Source of the DNA: Roseomonas sp.
GTDB lineage: Bacteria > Pseudomonadota > Alphaproteobacteria > Acetobacterales > Acetobacteraceae
DNA length: 64,000 bases
NCBI GenBank assembly: GCA_020249505.1
Contig: JADCFN010000003.1
Span: 186,001-250,000 of the forward strand
Reading direction: 5' to 3'
Position 1 is the first letter of the stretch. The number at the start of each line of letters is the position of its first letter. Positions 44,625 through 53,747 of this stretch are shown in pieces. Under the pieces are notes generated by a model. It saw only the letters and a program-made list of their open reading frames with translations, was not told where the DNA came from and searched no databases. The position numbers were made by a program, and so were the translations under genes.

Positions 44625-46925
44625 TCAGGCCGCGCGCTTAACCCCCTGCGCGGCGGAACTGATCGCGCCACGCACCGCTGCGATCAGGCGATCCACAGCG
44701 GCGACGCTTTCCGCATTCTGCGCAAAGGCAAGACCGATGCGCCCGCCTTCCGCCAGCACCACGCGCGCTGACAAGGCAGCGCCCGCACCAGGCAGGGCAA
44801 GCTCCACCATCGTGCCAGTCTTGAAGGCGCCATCGCCATGCAGGCTTGCACCATCACGCGCCATTTCGATCAAGGCGGCCTGTTGAGCCGTACCGCCCTT
44901 GGCCGCGATCAGCATCGGTGTGCCGACGCCATTCACCCTTTCCCAATCGGTACGCATGCCAACCAGGAAGTCATCCACCTGCTCACCCAGGCGGCCCGTG
45001 ACATCGGCCACGGTCTCGGCAGCGGTTTTCACCGTGCCGCTGGAAGCACGCGCGCCTTCAGCAACTTCCGAGACTTCACGCATTGCGGTAGCCGCTTCGT
45101 CGTTCTGCTTCGCGACTGATTGCACGCTGGCCGAGATATCACGCGTCACCGCATCCTGTTCTTCAACCGCAGCGGCAATCGCGCCCGCCACACCATTCAC
45201 GCGCTGAATGGCATTGGCCACGTCCTGCACCGCACCCACCGCATCGCCGGTCGCGGCCTGAATGGCGCTGATTTGTGCGCTGATCTGTTCCGTCGCGCGG
45301 GCGGTTTGCGACGCCAGCGTTTTCACCTCGGATGCCACCACCGCGAAGCCCTTGCCGGCATCGCCGGCACGCGCCGCTTCAATCGTGGCATTCAAGGCCA
45401 GAAGATTGGTCTGGCCGGCAATGTCGGTGATCAACCGTACCACATCACCAATCTGATCAGCCGATTCAGCGAGGCCGCGCACCGTGGCGCCGGTAGCATG
45501 GGCGCGTTCAACCGCATCCTGCGCTGCCCGCGCCGCTTCCGCGACCTGACGAGAGATTTCGGTGACTGACGCGGTCATTTCCTCAGTCGCGGCGGCAACT
45601 GCGGCGAGGTTGCTGGAATTTTGCTGGGCGCCTTCTGCCGTATCGGCCACGCGATTGCGCGTCTGTTCCGTGGCCGAGGACATGGAGACCGACGCTTCAC
45701 GCATGCCGCCGGCAGAATCGCGCAGCCGATCCATGATGGAAGCGACCGAGCCACCAAATTCCTGCGTCAGGCTTTCCACCATGGCCTGGCGCCGATCCCG
45801 CGCCGCGCGCTCAATGGCAGCAGCGGCTTCAAAGGCGGCATTGGCTTCGGCCTGTTCGCGGAATCTTTCGAGTGCTTCGGCCATGGTGCCGACCTCATCA
45901 CTACGGCCACGGTCGGGGATTTCCAGCGCGGTATCACCCTTGGCCAAACGGCCCATGGCACCGGCCATGTCGCTCAATGGATTCGCGATGCGCCGCGCCG
46001 CAAACAGCGCCACCGGAATGGTGATGCCAAGAACCGCAAGCGCGGCAAAGCCAATGATGGAAAGTACCTTGTCCATCGCCGCATCGAAAGCAGCGCGCGG
46101 CAGGGCAATCATCATGGCGCCGGCGGCATTGCCGCTCAAATCCCGGAGCGGCTGAACGGCCAGCACATGTGCGCCACGGCCAGGCAGGACAAGCTCCAAG
46201 CCAGTCATCGTCTGGCCTTCACGCTGCGCTGTCACCACCGCTTCGGGTAGGGCTTCAATAGTGAGCCCTTCAACGGTGGAGGTCACCAGCCGGCCAGCGC
46301 CGAACAGCGCCGCCTCACCGCCCACAACCTTGCCGAGTTCTGCAACCACCGCTGGCGTCAGGCGCGTTGCGACCTTGAGCGTGCCGATGATCTGGCCGGA
46401 TTGATCCTTGACGGGCAGCGCCGCGCCAGTGGCGAATTGACCGGAGGAGGGTGAAACCTCGCTCCCCAGCATGGCATTGCCCTTGAGTGCGGCAGCCACA
46501 TCCGGCAGGCGGGATTTGTCATCCCCAACGCGGTTCGGATCATGCCCGCGCATGATGACGCGCCCGCTTGTATTGGTGACTTCCAGAACGGAGACAGTCG
46601 GGTCCACTGCGCGCATGGCGGCAAAACTTGGCACCAGGATCTGCCGGAGCCGCGCCGCATCCCCAGCAGCGAGGGCCGCGATCAAATCAGGGCGTTGCGC
46701 GAAACTTGCCGTATACCCGGCCATGCGTTGCGCGGCATCCTGCAAATCACGCTCGGCAAGGCCAATGGCGCGGGTTAGCGCCTGCTGCATCTGGGCCTGA
46801 TGATCATTCTTGACTGCCCAGAAGGCACCGAAGGCCGCGAGTAGGGCCGCGAAAATCGCAGGCACCAGCGCCAGCATGAGCAAGCGGGGGCGCAACCCCG
46901 CAAAACGACGCGCAGCAATAGCCAT
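44625..46925 (-). CDS. Methyl-accepting chemotaxis protein with C-terminal PilZ-like domain
   Basis: Transmembrane chemoreceptor, 766 aa. TM1 is at about 17-37, and a periplasmic Cache-like domain runs to about 287 ([30 protein letters not shown]). TM2 is at about 288-310, and HAMP follows ([23 protein letters not shown]). The signalling hairpin contains [28 protein letters not shown]. After residue 665 an extra region reads [21 protein letters not shown] and [21 protein letters not shown], a PilZ-like pattern; the N-terminal RxxxR that binds c-di-GMP is not evident. It converges with TctC at a shared terminator. No other che genes are near. Confidence 0.93.
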   Translation of the reverse strand: MAIAARRFAGLRPRLLMLALVPAIFAALLAAFGAFWAVKNDHQAQMQQALTRAIGLAERDLQDAAQRMAGYTASFAQRPDLIAALAAGDAARLRQILVPSFAAMRAVDPTVSVLEVTNTSGRVIMRGHDPNRVGDDKSRLPDVAAALKGNAMLGSEVSPSSGQFATGAALPVKDQSGQIIGTLKVATRLTPAVVAELGKVVGGEAALFGAGRLVTSTVEGLTIEALPEAVVTAQREGQTMTGLELVLPGRGAHVLAVQPLRDLSGNAAGAMMIALPRAAFDAAMDKVLSIIGFAALAVLGITIPVALFAARRIANPLSDMAGAMGRLAKGDTALEIPDRGRSDEVGTMAEALERFREQAEANAAFEAAAAIERAARDRRQAMVESLTQEFGGSVASIMDRLRDSAGGMREASVSMSSATEQTRNRVADTAEGAQQNSSNLAAVAAATEEMTASVTEISRQVAEAARAAQDAVERAHATGATVRGLAESADQIGDVVRLITDIAGQTNLLALNATIEAARAGDAGKGFAVVASEVKTLASQTARATEQISAQISAIQAATGDAVGAVQDVANAIQRVNGVAGAIAAAVEEQDAVTRDISASVQSVAKQNDEAATAMREVSEVAEGARASSGTVKTAAETVADVTGRLGEQVDDFLVGMRTDWERVNGVGTPMLIAAKGGTAQQAALIEMARDGASLHGDGAFKTGTMVELALPGAGAALSARVVLAEGGRIGLAFAQNAESVAAVDRLIAAVRGAISSAAQGVKRAA

Positions 46926-47021
46926 GGCATTTCCTCCAACGAAAGATGCGCTAGTCTCGCCGGAGGTGATGAAAAAAAAGTTTCAGGTTTGTGACGTGAA
47001 CCAAGATTGCACAAATTTTAG

Positions 47022-48365
47022 CTAAATCGCCGCTTCGCGCAGCATCATGCGTGCATCGCCATGCCAAATCTTATCAAATCGTTGAAGCCAACGATCCGCC
47101 TGGGTTTCGCCGCTGGCTAAAATTGCATCAAGCGGGTCAAGAAATAGCCCCTCATCCAGCCCGCGCGCATTCAGCCCATCACGTGCAATCGCCAGCACAT
47201 CGCGGCCAACATCGCGCAAGCTCCGGCCCTGAATGGTCGCGGTCAGGCCCTCACGCGGCACGGCTTCACGCAGCGCGCGGATTTCAGCGACAGTCCAGCC
47301 CCGCGTCAGCGCACGGGCGGCTTTCTGCGCGGCATCATCATAGATCAGCCCCACCCAGAAGGCCGGCAGCGCATTCAGCATGGAAGGCGCGCCCGCATCC
47401 GCGCCGCGCATTTCAAGAAAGCGCTTCAACCGCACATCGGTGAACACGGTCGTTACATGATCCGCCCAATCGCCCATGGTGGCGTCTTGGCCCGTCAGCT
47501 TTTCCGCACGCCCTTCCAAGAAGGCACGGAAGCTCTGCCCCGCCGCATCCAGCCATTGGCCATCGCGCATGATGAAATACATGGGGACATCCAGCACCCA
47601 TTCGGCAAAGCGTTCAAAGCCAAAGCCATCTTCGAACACCACAGCGGGAATGCCGGTGCGGTCAGGGTCCGTATCCGTCCAGACCCGGGCGCGCAGGCTG
47701 CGATATCCGTTCTTCTTGCCCTCAGAAATCGGTGAATTGGCAAATAGGGCGGTCGCCAGCGGTTGCAGCGCGAGGGACACGCGCAGCTTTTCCACCATAT
47801 CCGCTTCATCGCCGAAATCGAGGTTCACCTGCACCGTGCAGGTGCGCAGCATCATATCAAGGCCCATGGCGCCGACACGCGGCATGTATTGGCGCATGAT
47901 GGCGTAGCGGCCTTTCGGCATCCAGGGCATGTCTTCGCGCTTGGCCAGCGGATGAAAGCCAATCGGCGCAAAGCCCAGGCCCAAGGGCGCGGCGACTTCG
48001 CGCACCTCATCCAAATGCTGGAACAGCTCGGCAGAAACTTCATGAAGATTGGGCAAGGCCGCGCCGGAGAGTTCGAATTGACCACCCGGTTCCAGGCTGA
48101 CGGAAGCCGCACCGCGCTTCAGGCCAATCGGGTTGCCACGATCCAGGATGGGTTCCCAGCCCTTCGCCATCAGCCCTTCCAGCATGGCCCGGATGCCCTG
48201 GGGTTCGTAGGGCGGCGGCGCGTAATCACTCAGGCGGAAACCAAATTTTTCATGCTCGGTCCCGATGCGCCAGGCGGATTTGGGCTTGCAGCCGGCAGCG
48301 AACCATTCCGCCATTTGGCGGGTGGAGGTGATGGGCGTGGGATCGGACTCGCCGGGATTGGACAT
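47022..48365 (-). CDS. gshA: Glutamate--cysteine ligase (plant/alphaproteobacterial type)
   Basis: First enzyme of glutathione synthesis, joining glutamate and cysteine with ATP. The 447-aa sequence fits the class shared with plants: WRIGTEHEKFGFR, SVSLEPGGQFELSGA, PMYFIMRDGQW, FAPIGFHPLAKREDMPWMPK, YMPRVGAMGLDMMLRTCTVQVNLDF. The ATG at 48365 is used; the track's first codon (48368) is a TTG. It follows rsmE by 42 nt on the same strand, a conserved rsmE-gshA pairing in Alphaproteobacteria. Confidence 0.96.
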   Translation of the reverse strand: MSNPGESDPTPITSTRQMAEWFAAGCKPKSAWRIGTEHEKFGFRLSDYAPPPYEPQGIRAMLEGLMAKGWEPILDRGNPIGLKRGAASVSLEPGGQFELSGAALPNLHEVSAELFQHLDEVREVAAPLGLGFAPIGFHPLAKREDMPWMPKGRYAIMRQYMPRVGAMGLDMMLRTCTVQVNLDFGDEADMVEKLRVSLALQPLATALFANSPISEGKKNGYRSLRARVWTDTDPDRTGIPAVVFEDGFGFERFAEWVLDVPMYFIMRDGQWLDAAGQSFRAFLEGRAEKLTGQDATMGDWADHVTTVFTDVRLKRFLEMRGADAGAPSMLNALPAFWVGLIYDDAAQKAARALTRGWTVAEIRALREAVPREGLTATIQGRSLRDVGRDVLAIARDGLNARGLDEGLFLDPLDAILASGETQADRWLQRFDKIWHGDARMMLREAAI

Positions 48366-48407
48366 CAAAACCTTCCAGGGGCGCCGCCGGGACGGCGCGA
48401 AACAGTA

Positions 48408-49127
48408 TCAGGACCAGTCACCCGCCAGGGCGGCGAGGACCGCAAGCCCCGCAACCGCCGCCGTTTCCGCCCGCAGGATGCGGGGGCCAAGGCCGATGGT
48501 CTTAACAAAGGCGCAGCTTCGGGCGGCGTCAAGTTCAGCGCGATCAAAGCCACCTTCCGGGCCGATCAATAGCGCAAGCGGCAGGCGCTGCCCAGCAAGG
48601 GCTTGTGGCAGGGCGGGCGCGCTGCTGCGCTCGGCCGCCATGAAGATCGGCGTGCCGTCCCAGGCACTGAGCGCCGCGTGTAACGGCATGGCGGCATGGA
48701 TCACGGGCAGGCTGAGCCTTTCGCATTGCTCCGCCGCGCCGCGGGCAATGGCAGTGAGCCGCGCCTGGTTCACCCGATCCGCGACCGATCGGCGCGTGAT
48801 CACAGGATGAATGGCAGCAACGCCAAGTTCGGTCGCCTTTTCCACCAGCCATTCCATGGCATCGCGCTTGAGTGCCGCGACCATCAGACGGAGATCAGGT
48901 TCCGGTGCTGGCGCGCGGCTTTGCGTTTCCAGCAGGATGCGGCAGCGATCCTTGCGCAGCGCCGTGATCCGGCCCGCCCATTCGCCATCCCGCGCATTGA
49001 AAACCGCCACGGCATCGCCCACGCCACGGCGCAGCACGGCGCCCAGATGATGCGCCTGGCCGGGTTCAGCCTCGATCTCAAGGCCGGCGGCGAGCTGGGT
49101 TTCAAGATGAAGGCGCGGGGTGGACAT
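48408..49127 (-). CDS. rsmE: 16S rRNA (uracil(1498)-N3)-methyltransferase RsmE
   Basis: SPOUT-class methyltransferase modifying U1498 in the decoding region of 16S rRNA. The 239-aa protein has an N-terminal PUA-like segment (HLGAVLRRGVGDAVAVFNARDGEWAG), then a knotted SAM domain ending LPLALLIGPEGGFDRAELDAAR and ILRAETAAVAGLAVL. These are definitive RsmE motifs. It is first in an operon with gshA and is divergent from ubiA with 28 bp between starts, so the promoters overlap each other's coding start. Confidence 0.96.
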   Translation of the reverse strand: MSTPRLHLETQLAAGLEIEAEPGQAHHLGAVLRRGVGDAVAVFNARDGEWAGRITALRKDRCRILLETQSRAPAPEPDLRLMVAALKRDAMEWLVEKATELGVAAIHPVITRRSVADRVNQARLTAIARGAAEQCERLSLPVIHAAMPLHAALSAWDGTPIFMAAERSSAPALPQALAGQRLPLALLIGPEGGFDRAELDAARSCAFVKTIGLGPRILRAETAAVAGLAVLAALAGDWS

Positions 49128-49155
49128 GGCGGGGTTCCATGCCCCTTATAGCCCC

Positions 49156-50055
49156 ATGAGTGGCCATACCGATATCCGCACCAGTGGTTGGGTGGCGCGC
49201 CTGCCGCAGGCATGGCGCCCCTATGCGCTGCTGATGCGCCTCGATCGGCCCATCGGGTCCTGGCTGCTGTTTCTGCCGGGGCTTTGGGCCTTTGCCATGG
49301 TGGCGCCGGATTGGCGCCAGGGGCTGTGGCTGACCGCCTTGTTTGGCCTGGGTGCGGTGCTGATGCGCGGCGCGGGTTGCGTGGTGAATGATCTATGGGA
49401 TCGGGATTTGGACCGGCAGGTGGAACGCACGGCGGGGCGGCCGCTTGCTTCCGGGGCGCTACGGGCTCGGCATGCTTTGGTGTTTTTGGCGCTGGTGCTG
49501 GCGGCGGCGTTGTTGATCCTGCTGCAATTGAACCGCGCGGCGCAGATGCTTGGGGTGGCGTCCTTGGTGCCGGTGGTGCTTTACCCGCTGGCGAAGCGCG
49601 TGACAGATTGGCCGCAAGCGGTGCTTGGGGTGATTTTTTCCTGGGCGGCGCCCATGGGTTATGCGGCGGTGACAGGCGGGCTTGATGCGGCGGCATTCGC
49701 GCTTTGGGCCGCGGGGTTCTTCTGGATTTTGGGCTATGACACGATCTATGCGCATCAGGATCGGGAAGATGATGCGCTGGTGGGCATTCGTTCCTCCGCG
49801 CTGCGCTTGGGTGATAAGACGCGGCCTTTCCTGATCCTTTGCTACGGGCTGGCCATGGCGTTGCTGGCTTTGGCCGGGTGGCTGGCGGGGCTGGCGCCTT
49901 GGTATTTGCTGGGGCTCGCGCTTCCGGGCGCCATGTTGGCGCGGCAGGTGATGCAGCTTGATATCGCCGATCCGGCGCTGTGCTTGCGCCTATTCAAGGC
50001 CAATCGAGATGTGGGGCTCGCGATTGCCGCGGCCTTTCTGCTGGGCCGGCTGTGA
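49156..50055 (+). CDS. ubiA: 4-hydroxybenzoate polyprenyltransferase UbiA
   Basis: Integral membrane prenyltransferase that attaches the polyprenyl tail to 4-hydroxybenzoate in ubiquinone synthesis. The 299-aa protein has the first Asp-rich motif NDLWDRDLDRQVERT, the second DTIYAHQDREDD, and about eight or nine membrane segments. The GRPLASG loop and RPYALLMRLDRPIGSWLLFLPG opening are typical. The ATG at 49156 (MSGHTD) is chosen. Its stop overlaps the next start by 4 nt. Confidence 0.96.
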   Translation: MSGHTDIRTSGWVARLPQAWRPYALLMRLDRPIGSWLLFLPGLWAFAMVAPDWRQGLWLTALFGLGAVLMRGAGCVVNDLWDRDLDRQVERTAGRPLASGALRARHALVFLALVLAAALLILLQLNRAAQMLGVASLVPVVLYPLAKRVTDWPQAVLGVIFSWAAPMGYAAVTGGLDAAAFALWAAGFFWILGYDTIYAHQDREDDALVGIRSSALRLGDKTRPFLILCYGLAMALLALAGWLAGLAPWYLLGLALPGAMLARQVMQLDIADPALCLRLFKANRDVGLAIAAAFLLGRL

Positions 50056-50693
50056 CAGCCGAGGAATTTGTCGCGGCACAAACGGTGGTGTCTCGCGCGC
50101 CCTTGGTGCCGGAAATCGCGCTGCATTTGGCGACTGAAATCACACCGATCTGGCAGGCCACCGAAGCTTGGCTTGCCGAACAAAATATTGAACCGCCCTT
50201 CTGGGCCTTTGCCTGGCCAGGTGGGCAAGCCTTGGCGCGGGCGGTGCTGGATGATCCGAAGCTGGTGGCCGGCAAGCGCGTACTGGATTTCGCTGCTGGC
50301 TGCGGCATTGCCGCCATTGCGGCCGCGCAAGCCGGTGCGGTGATGGTGGAAGCGGCTGAGATTGACCCGCTGGCGCTGGCCGCCGTGCGGCTGAATGCGG
50401 CGCTGAACGGCGTTGCGGTAGCAACCCCGCCGGGCGATGTGGTGGGCGCACCCTGCCGCTGGGATGTAATTTTCGCGGGCGATGTCTGCTACGAAGCGCC
50501 GATGACCGCGCATATCCTGCCCTGGCTCCGCGGTCTGGTGGCGGCGGGGGCGGATGTGCTGATCGCCGATCCGGGCCGCGCCTATTTGCCGAAAGCCGGG
50601 CTTGATCCCATCGCACGCTATAGCGTGCCGACGACGCGCGAATTGGAAGATCGTGAGGTGCGTGAAGTGACGATCCACCGCTTGCGCGCGTGA
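50052..50693 (+). CDS. Class I SAM-dependent methyltransferase, ETFB-lysine-methyltransferase-like
   Basis: Rossmann-fold methyltransferase of 213 aa. The SAM-binding motif I is VLDFAAGCGIAAIAAAQAG, with acidic motif EIDPLALAAVRLNAALN. The segment PPFWAFAWPGGQALARAVLDD is typical of the METTL20/ETFBKMT-type family, which methylates lysines of electron-transfer flavoprotein beta. An alternative is a small-molecule N-methyltransferase. The start is GTG, overlapping the ubiA stop, so the two are co-translated. Confidence 0.88.
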   Translation: MTAEEFVAAQTVVSRAPLVPEIALHLATEITPIWQATEAWLAEQNIEPPFWAFAWPGGQALARAVLDDPKLVAGKRVLDFAAGCGIAAIAAAQAGAVMVEAAEIDPLALAAVRLNAALNGVAVATPPGDVVGAPCRWDVIFAGDVCYEAPMTAHILPWLRGLVAAGADVLIADPGRAYLPKAGLDPIARYSVPTTRELEDREVREVTIHRLRA

Positions 50694-50753
50694 TGCGCTT
50701 GCGGTGTGCGCCGCGATCAGTGCAGGCTTGTTCCAACATTAAGGAGGAACCCC

Positions 50754-51629
50754 ATGGCCGCTTACGCCCACCCCGACGCGATTGTCAGCACCGCATGGCT
50801 TGCGGCCAATCTGGGTGACCCCAATCTCCGCATCTTCGATTGCACCACCTATCTTTTGTATGAATCCGGCACTGGCCGGCCTTATCGCATCGAAAGCGGG
50901 CGGGCTGATTACGATGCCGGCCATATCCCCGGCGCCGGGTTTCTTGATCTGCAGGGTGAGCTTTCCGATCGTTCAAGCCGCTTCAACTTCACCATGCCAG
51001 CACCCGATGATCTGGCAGCGCGGCTGGCAGCGCTCGGCATTGGGGATGGCACGCGTGTGGTGCTGTATTCGCGCAAGACCCCGCAATGGGCGACGCGGGT
51101 TTGGTGGATGATGCGCGCGATTGGCTTTGACAATGCCGCGATATTGGATGGCGGGATTGACGCCTGGGTGGCAGAAGGCCGCGCGATTGCCACCGCTGAG
51201 ACGCGTTACGCCCCCGCAACGCTACGCGCCAAGCCGCGGCCTGGCCTGTTTGTTGGGCGGGATGAAATGCTGGCCGCGATTGGTGATGGCGGCAAATGTT
51301 CCATCAATGCGCTGGCGCCCGATCTGCATAGCGGGGAAAACCCGCGCTATGGCCGACCAGGGCGCATTCCTGGCAGCGTCAATCTACCGGCGGCATCCTT
51401 GTTTGAAGCGGGCAGCTTCAAGCTGAAGGCACCGGATCAGGTGGCAGCGGCCTTTGCTGCGATTGGCGCGGATAAGGCCAAGCGCAAGCTAATCTATTGC
51501 GGTGGCGGCATTGCCGCGACCCTTGATGCCTTTCTGCTGCATCAGCTGGGGCATGAGGATATCGCGGTTTATGACGCCTCCATGAATGAATGGGCGAAGG
51601 ATGACAGCCTGCCGATGGAGGTGGGGTAA
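50754..51629 (+). CDS. Two-domain sulfurtransferase (rhodanese/3-mercaptopyruvate type)
   Basis: Transfers sulfur from thiosulfate or 3-mercaptopyruvate to an acceptor. The 291-aa protein has two rhodanese domains. The N-terminal one (FLDLQGELSDRSSRF, YSRKTPQWATRVWW) has no catalytic cysteine. The C-terminal one has the active-site loop IYCGGGIAATLDAF, a variant intermediate between the two subclasses' loops. The ATG at 50754 has AGGAGG six bases upstream. It is separate from the methyltransferase gene (60 bp) and converges with the WD40-cytochrome gene almost immediately. Confidence 0.92.
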   Translation: MAAYAHPDAIVSTAWLAANLGDPNLRIFDCTTYLLYESGTGRPYRIESGRADYDAGHIPGAGFLDLQGELSDRSSRFNFTMPAPDDLAARLAALGIGDGTRVVLYSRKTPQWATRVWWMMRAIGFDNAAILDGGIDAWVAEGRAIATAETRYAPATLRAKPRPGLFVGRDEMLAAIGDGGKCSINALAPDLHSGENPRYGRPGRIPGSVNLPAASLFEAGSFKLKAPDQVAAAFAAIGADKAKRKLIYCGGGIAATLDAFLLHQLGHEDIAVYDASMNEWAKDDSLPMEVG

Positions 51630-51631
51630 GG

Positions 51632-52891
51632 CTACCGCGTCGCCTGCTTCAAAAATCGCAGCAGCGCCGCCAAATCCTCTGCATTATCCACGCGCTGCAC
51701 CGGCATTTTCGTCCCCGGCGTCACTACATCGGGGCCGCGCGTGAAAAGATCGCCGATGGTGGTCGCATTCCAAATGATATCACCGCGCGCCAGGCGTTCC
51801 GAATAAATATAGCCCGGCAGGGAGCCCATGCGGCGGCCGAAAATGCCATGCAGATGCGGCCCGGCCATGGGGCCGGCATCGGGCGTCAGCGCATGGCAGG
51901 CGCTACAGGCGCGAAAGACTTGCGCGCCATGCGCATCCAGCCCCGGTGGCAGGTCAGTGGTGGCGGGGGCAGCGATGGGGCCGATGGCGCGGCCGCTCAG
52001 CGCATTCCAGCGGCGTACTTGCCGATCCGCGCCGCCGGTCCATAGCAGCCGCCCATCGGGGGCGAAGGCCACGGACCAAACCGGCAGGCCCGGGCCTTCC
52101 AGCGTGTGCATCAGGCGCGCTGTCTCCACGCCCCAGATCGTCACACTCCCACCAAGGGACGCAACCGCCAGGCGCGCGCCGGCGGCATCAAGGCTGAGTG
52201 CCACGATGGGCCGCGCGCCCGCTTCCATTTCGCGCATGGCGCCATTGGGCGCGATCAGGCGCAGCACGCCATCCACGCCGCCGGCCGCGAGGCCGCCATC
52301 AGGCAGGGCAGCAAGAGCATTCAGCGGCAGGCCGACTTCGGCGATGATTCGGTTGCTGCCATTGGCGGACCACAGGCGGATGGTGCCGTCGAAGCCAGCA
52401 CTCACCAGCGTGCCATCGGGGCGGAAGGCGACGGCGTTCACATTGCCGCGATGGCCTTCCAGGATTTGCGCGCTACCATCGGCAAGGTTCCAAAGCCGCA
52501 CGGAGCCATCCCAGGCGGCCGAGGCCAAAAACCCATCGCGCGCCGCAAGCCCGGCGATCTGCCCCGTATGCCCTTCCAGGATTTGCGCGGGCGCCACGCC
52601 AAGCCCCGGCGCCCAAAGCGCGATGCGCCCGCCTTCGCCGGCGCTGGCGATCCGCCCATCGGGCAGAAGGGCCAGCGCATTGACGCTGCCGCGATGCCAG
52701 CGCGCCACCGCGCGTGCTTGGCCCGCGCTTGCGTCCCAAAGAATGACAGCGTGATCGAAACCGGCAGATACAATGTGCTGCCCATCCGGCAGGGGCAAAA
52801 CGGCGCGGACGGGGCCTCCATGGCCAGAAAGGTCCTGCGCCAGCGCGGGCGCGGCGAGGAGCAGGAAGACCCAAAAAAGCCACCGCATCAC
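51632..52891 (-). CDS. Periplasmic WD40-repeat protein fused to a class I cytochrome c
   Basis: A 419-aa exported protein. The signal peptide MMRWLFWVFLLLAAPALAQ is followed by about seven WD40 blades (GHGGPVRAVLPLPDGQHIV, GHTGQIAGLAARDGFLAS, GHRGNVNAVAFRPDGTLVS and others). The C-terminal ~100 residues form a cytochrome c: heme motif CSACH preceded by GAQVFRA, GPHLHGIFGRRMGSLPGY, and the methionine ligand in GTKMPVQRV. The cytochrome resembles cytochrome c2/c550-type domains. A beta-propeller scaffold with a tethered heme suggests an electron-transfer or redox-sensing role (inference). The start overlaps the upstream SDR stop. Confidence 0.92.
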   Translation of the reverse strand: MMRWLFWVFLLLAAPALAQDLSGHGGPVRAVLPLPDGQHIVSAGFDHAVILWDASAGQARAVARWHRGSVNALALLPDGRIASAGEGGRIALWAPGLGVAPAQILEGHTGQIAGLAARDGFLASAAWDGSVRLWNLADGSAQILEGHRGNVNAVAFRPDGTLVSAGFDGTIRLWSANGSNRIIAEVGLPLNALAALPDGGLAAGGVDGVLRLIAPNGAMREMEAGARPIVALSLDAAGARLAVASLGGSVTIWGVETARLMHTLEGPGLPVWSVAFAPDGRLLWTGGADRQVRRWNALSGRAIGPIAAPATTDLPPGLDAHGAQVFRACSACHALTPDAGPMAGPHLHGIFGRRMGSLPGYIYSERLARGDIIWNATTIGDLFTRGPDVVTPGTKMPVQRVDNAEDLAALLRFLKQATR

Positions 52892-53637
52892 ATCACCACG
52901 CCGCCGCTGACATGGATGGATTGCCCGGTGATGTAGCCTGCGCCAGGGGAGGCAAGAAAGGCGATGGTCGCTGCGACATCATCGGGCGTACCAAGGCGCC
53001 TGAGGGGGATGCGCGCAGTAATTTCTTCCCATTGTGCGGCGGAAAGTGCTGCGTGGGCGCCGGGGTCTTTCCGCGTATAGCCAGGCACCACCGCATTCAC
53101 CGTGACTGTCGGCGCCCATTCAATGGCGAGGGCGCGCACCAGCGCCTCAACGGCGGCCTTGGCGGCGGCCGAGGCCGGGAAGGTCGTGACATCATTGCGG
53201 AAAAGATGCGCGACGAAGGAGGAAACCGCGATCAGGCGTGGGTCCTCACCAGCGGCCAGATGCGGCGCGGCGGCGCGGGCCAGGCGCAATAGGCTGAAGG
53301 TGATCGCCTCATGGCTTTTGGCGAAGCCGGCATCGGTCAGTGCGGCGATTTGGGTGCGATCAGCAAAGCCGGCATTGGCGACCAGCACATCAAGTCCGCC
53401 GAGTGCGGCGACGCTTTCCGCCACCAGCCGCGCTGGGGCTTCGGCTTCGGTGAAATCGCCGAAGGCTTCCGCAACTTCCGCGCCCTTTTCTCGCGCGGTG
53501 GCGGCAACGCGCGCCAGGGCTTCGTGATTGGCCCTGGTGTGCAGCATCAGCGCCACGTCGGGGCCAGCGAAGGCGCGGGCCGTCGCCGCACCTATGCCGC
53601 TCGCTGCCCCGGTGATCAGAATACGTCTTGCCGCCAT
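52888..53637 (-). CDS. Short-chain dehydrogenase/reductase
   Basis: NAD(P)-dependent SDR, 249 aa. The cofactor loop is ITGAASGIGAATARAFAG, the NAG motif is VANAGFAD, and the family C-terminus GAGYITGQSIHVSGGVVM is present. The usual active-site Tyr-x-x-x-Lys is not present in standard form: the aligned region reads FPASAAAKAAVEALVRA, with Ala instead of Tyr four residues before the Lys. Ser is in IAVSSF. A 4-nt overlap couples it to the WD40-cytochrome gene. The ATG at 53637 is chosen. Confidence 0.88.
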   Translation of the reverse strand: MAARRILITGAASGIGAATARAFAGPDVALMLHTRANHEALARVAATAREKGAEVAEAFGDFTEAEAPARLVAESVAALGGLDVLVANAGFADRTQIAALTDAGFAKSHEAITFSLLRLARAAAPHLAAGEDPRLIAVSSFVAHLFRNDVTTFPASAAAKAAVEALVRALAIEWAPTVTVNAVVPGYTRKDPGAHAALSAAQWEEITARIPLRRLGTPDDVAATIAFLASPGAGYITGQSIHVSGGVVM

Positions 53638-53747
53638 GGTCCCGCGCCTTTCCTGTTTGGGGGCAGGATAAGCCAGCGCGGCGGCATTGCCAGCCCCGCC
53701 CGCGCGCCCCATCCTGCCCCGCAATCAATCATCCAAGGGAATGCCAG

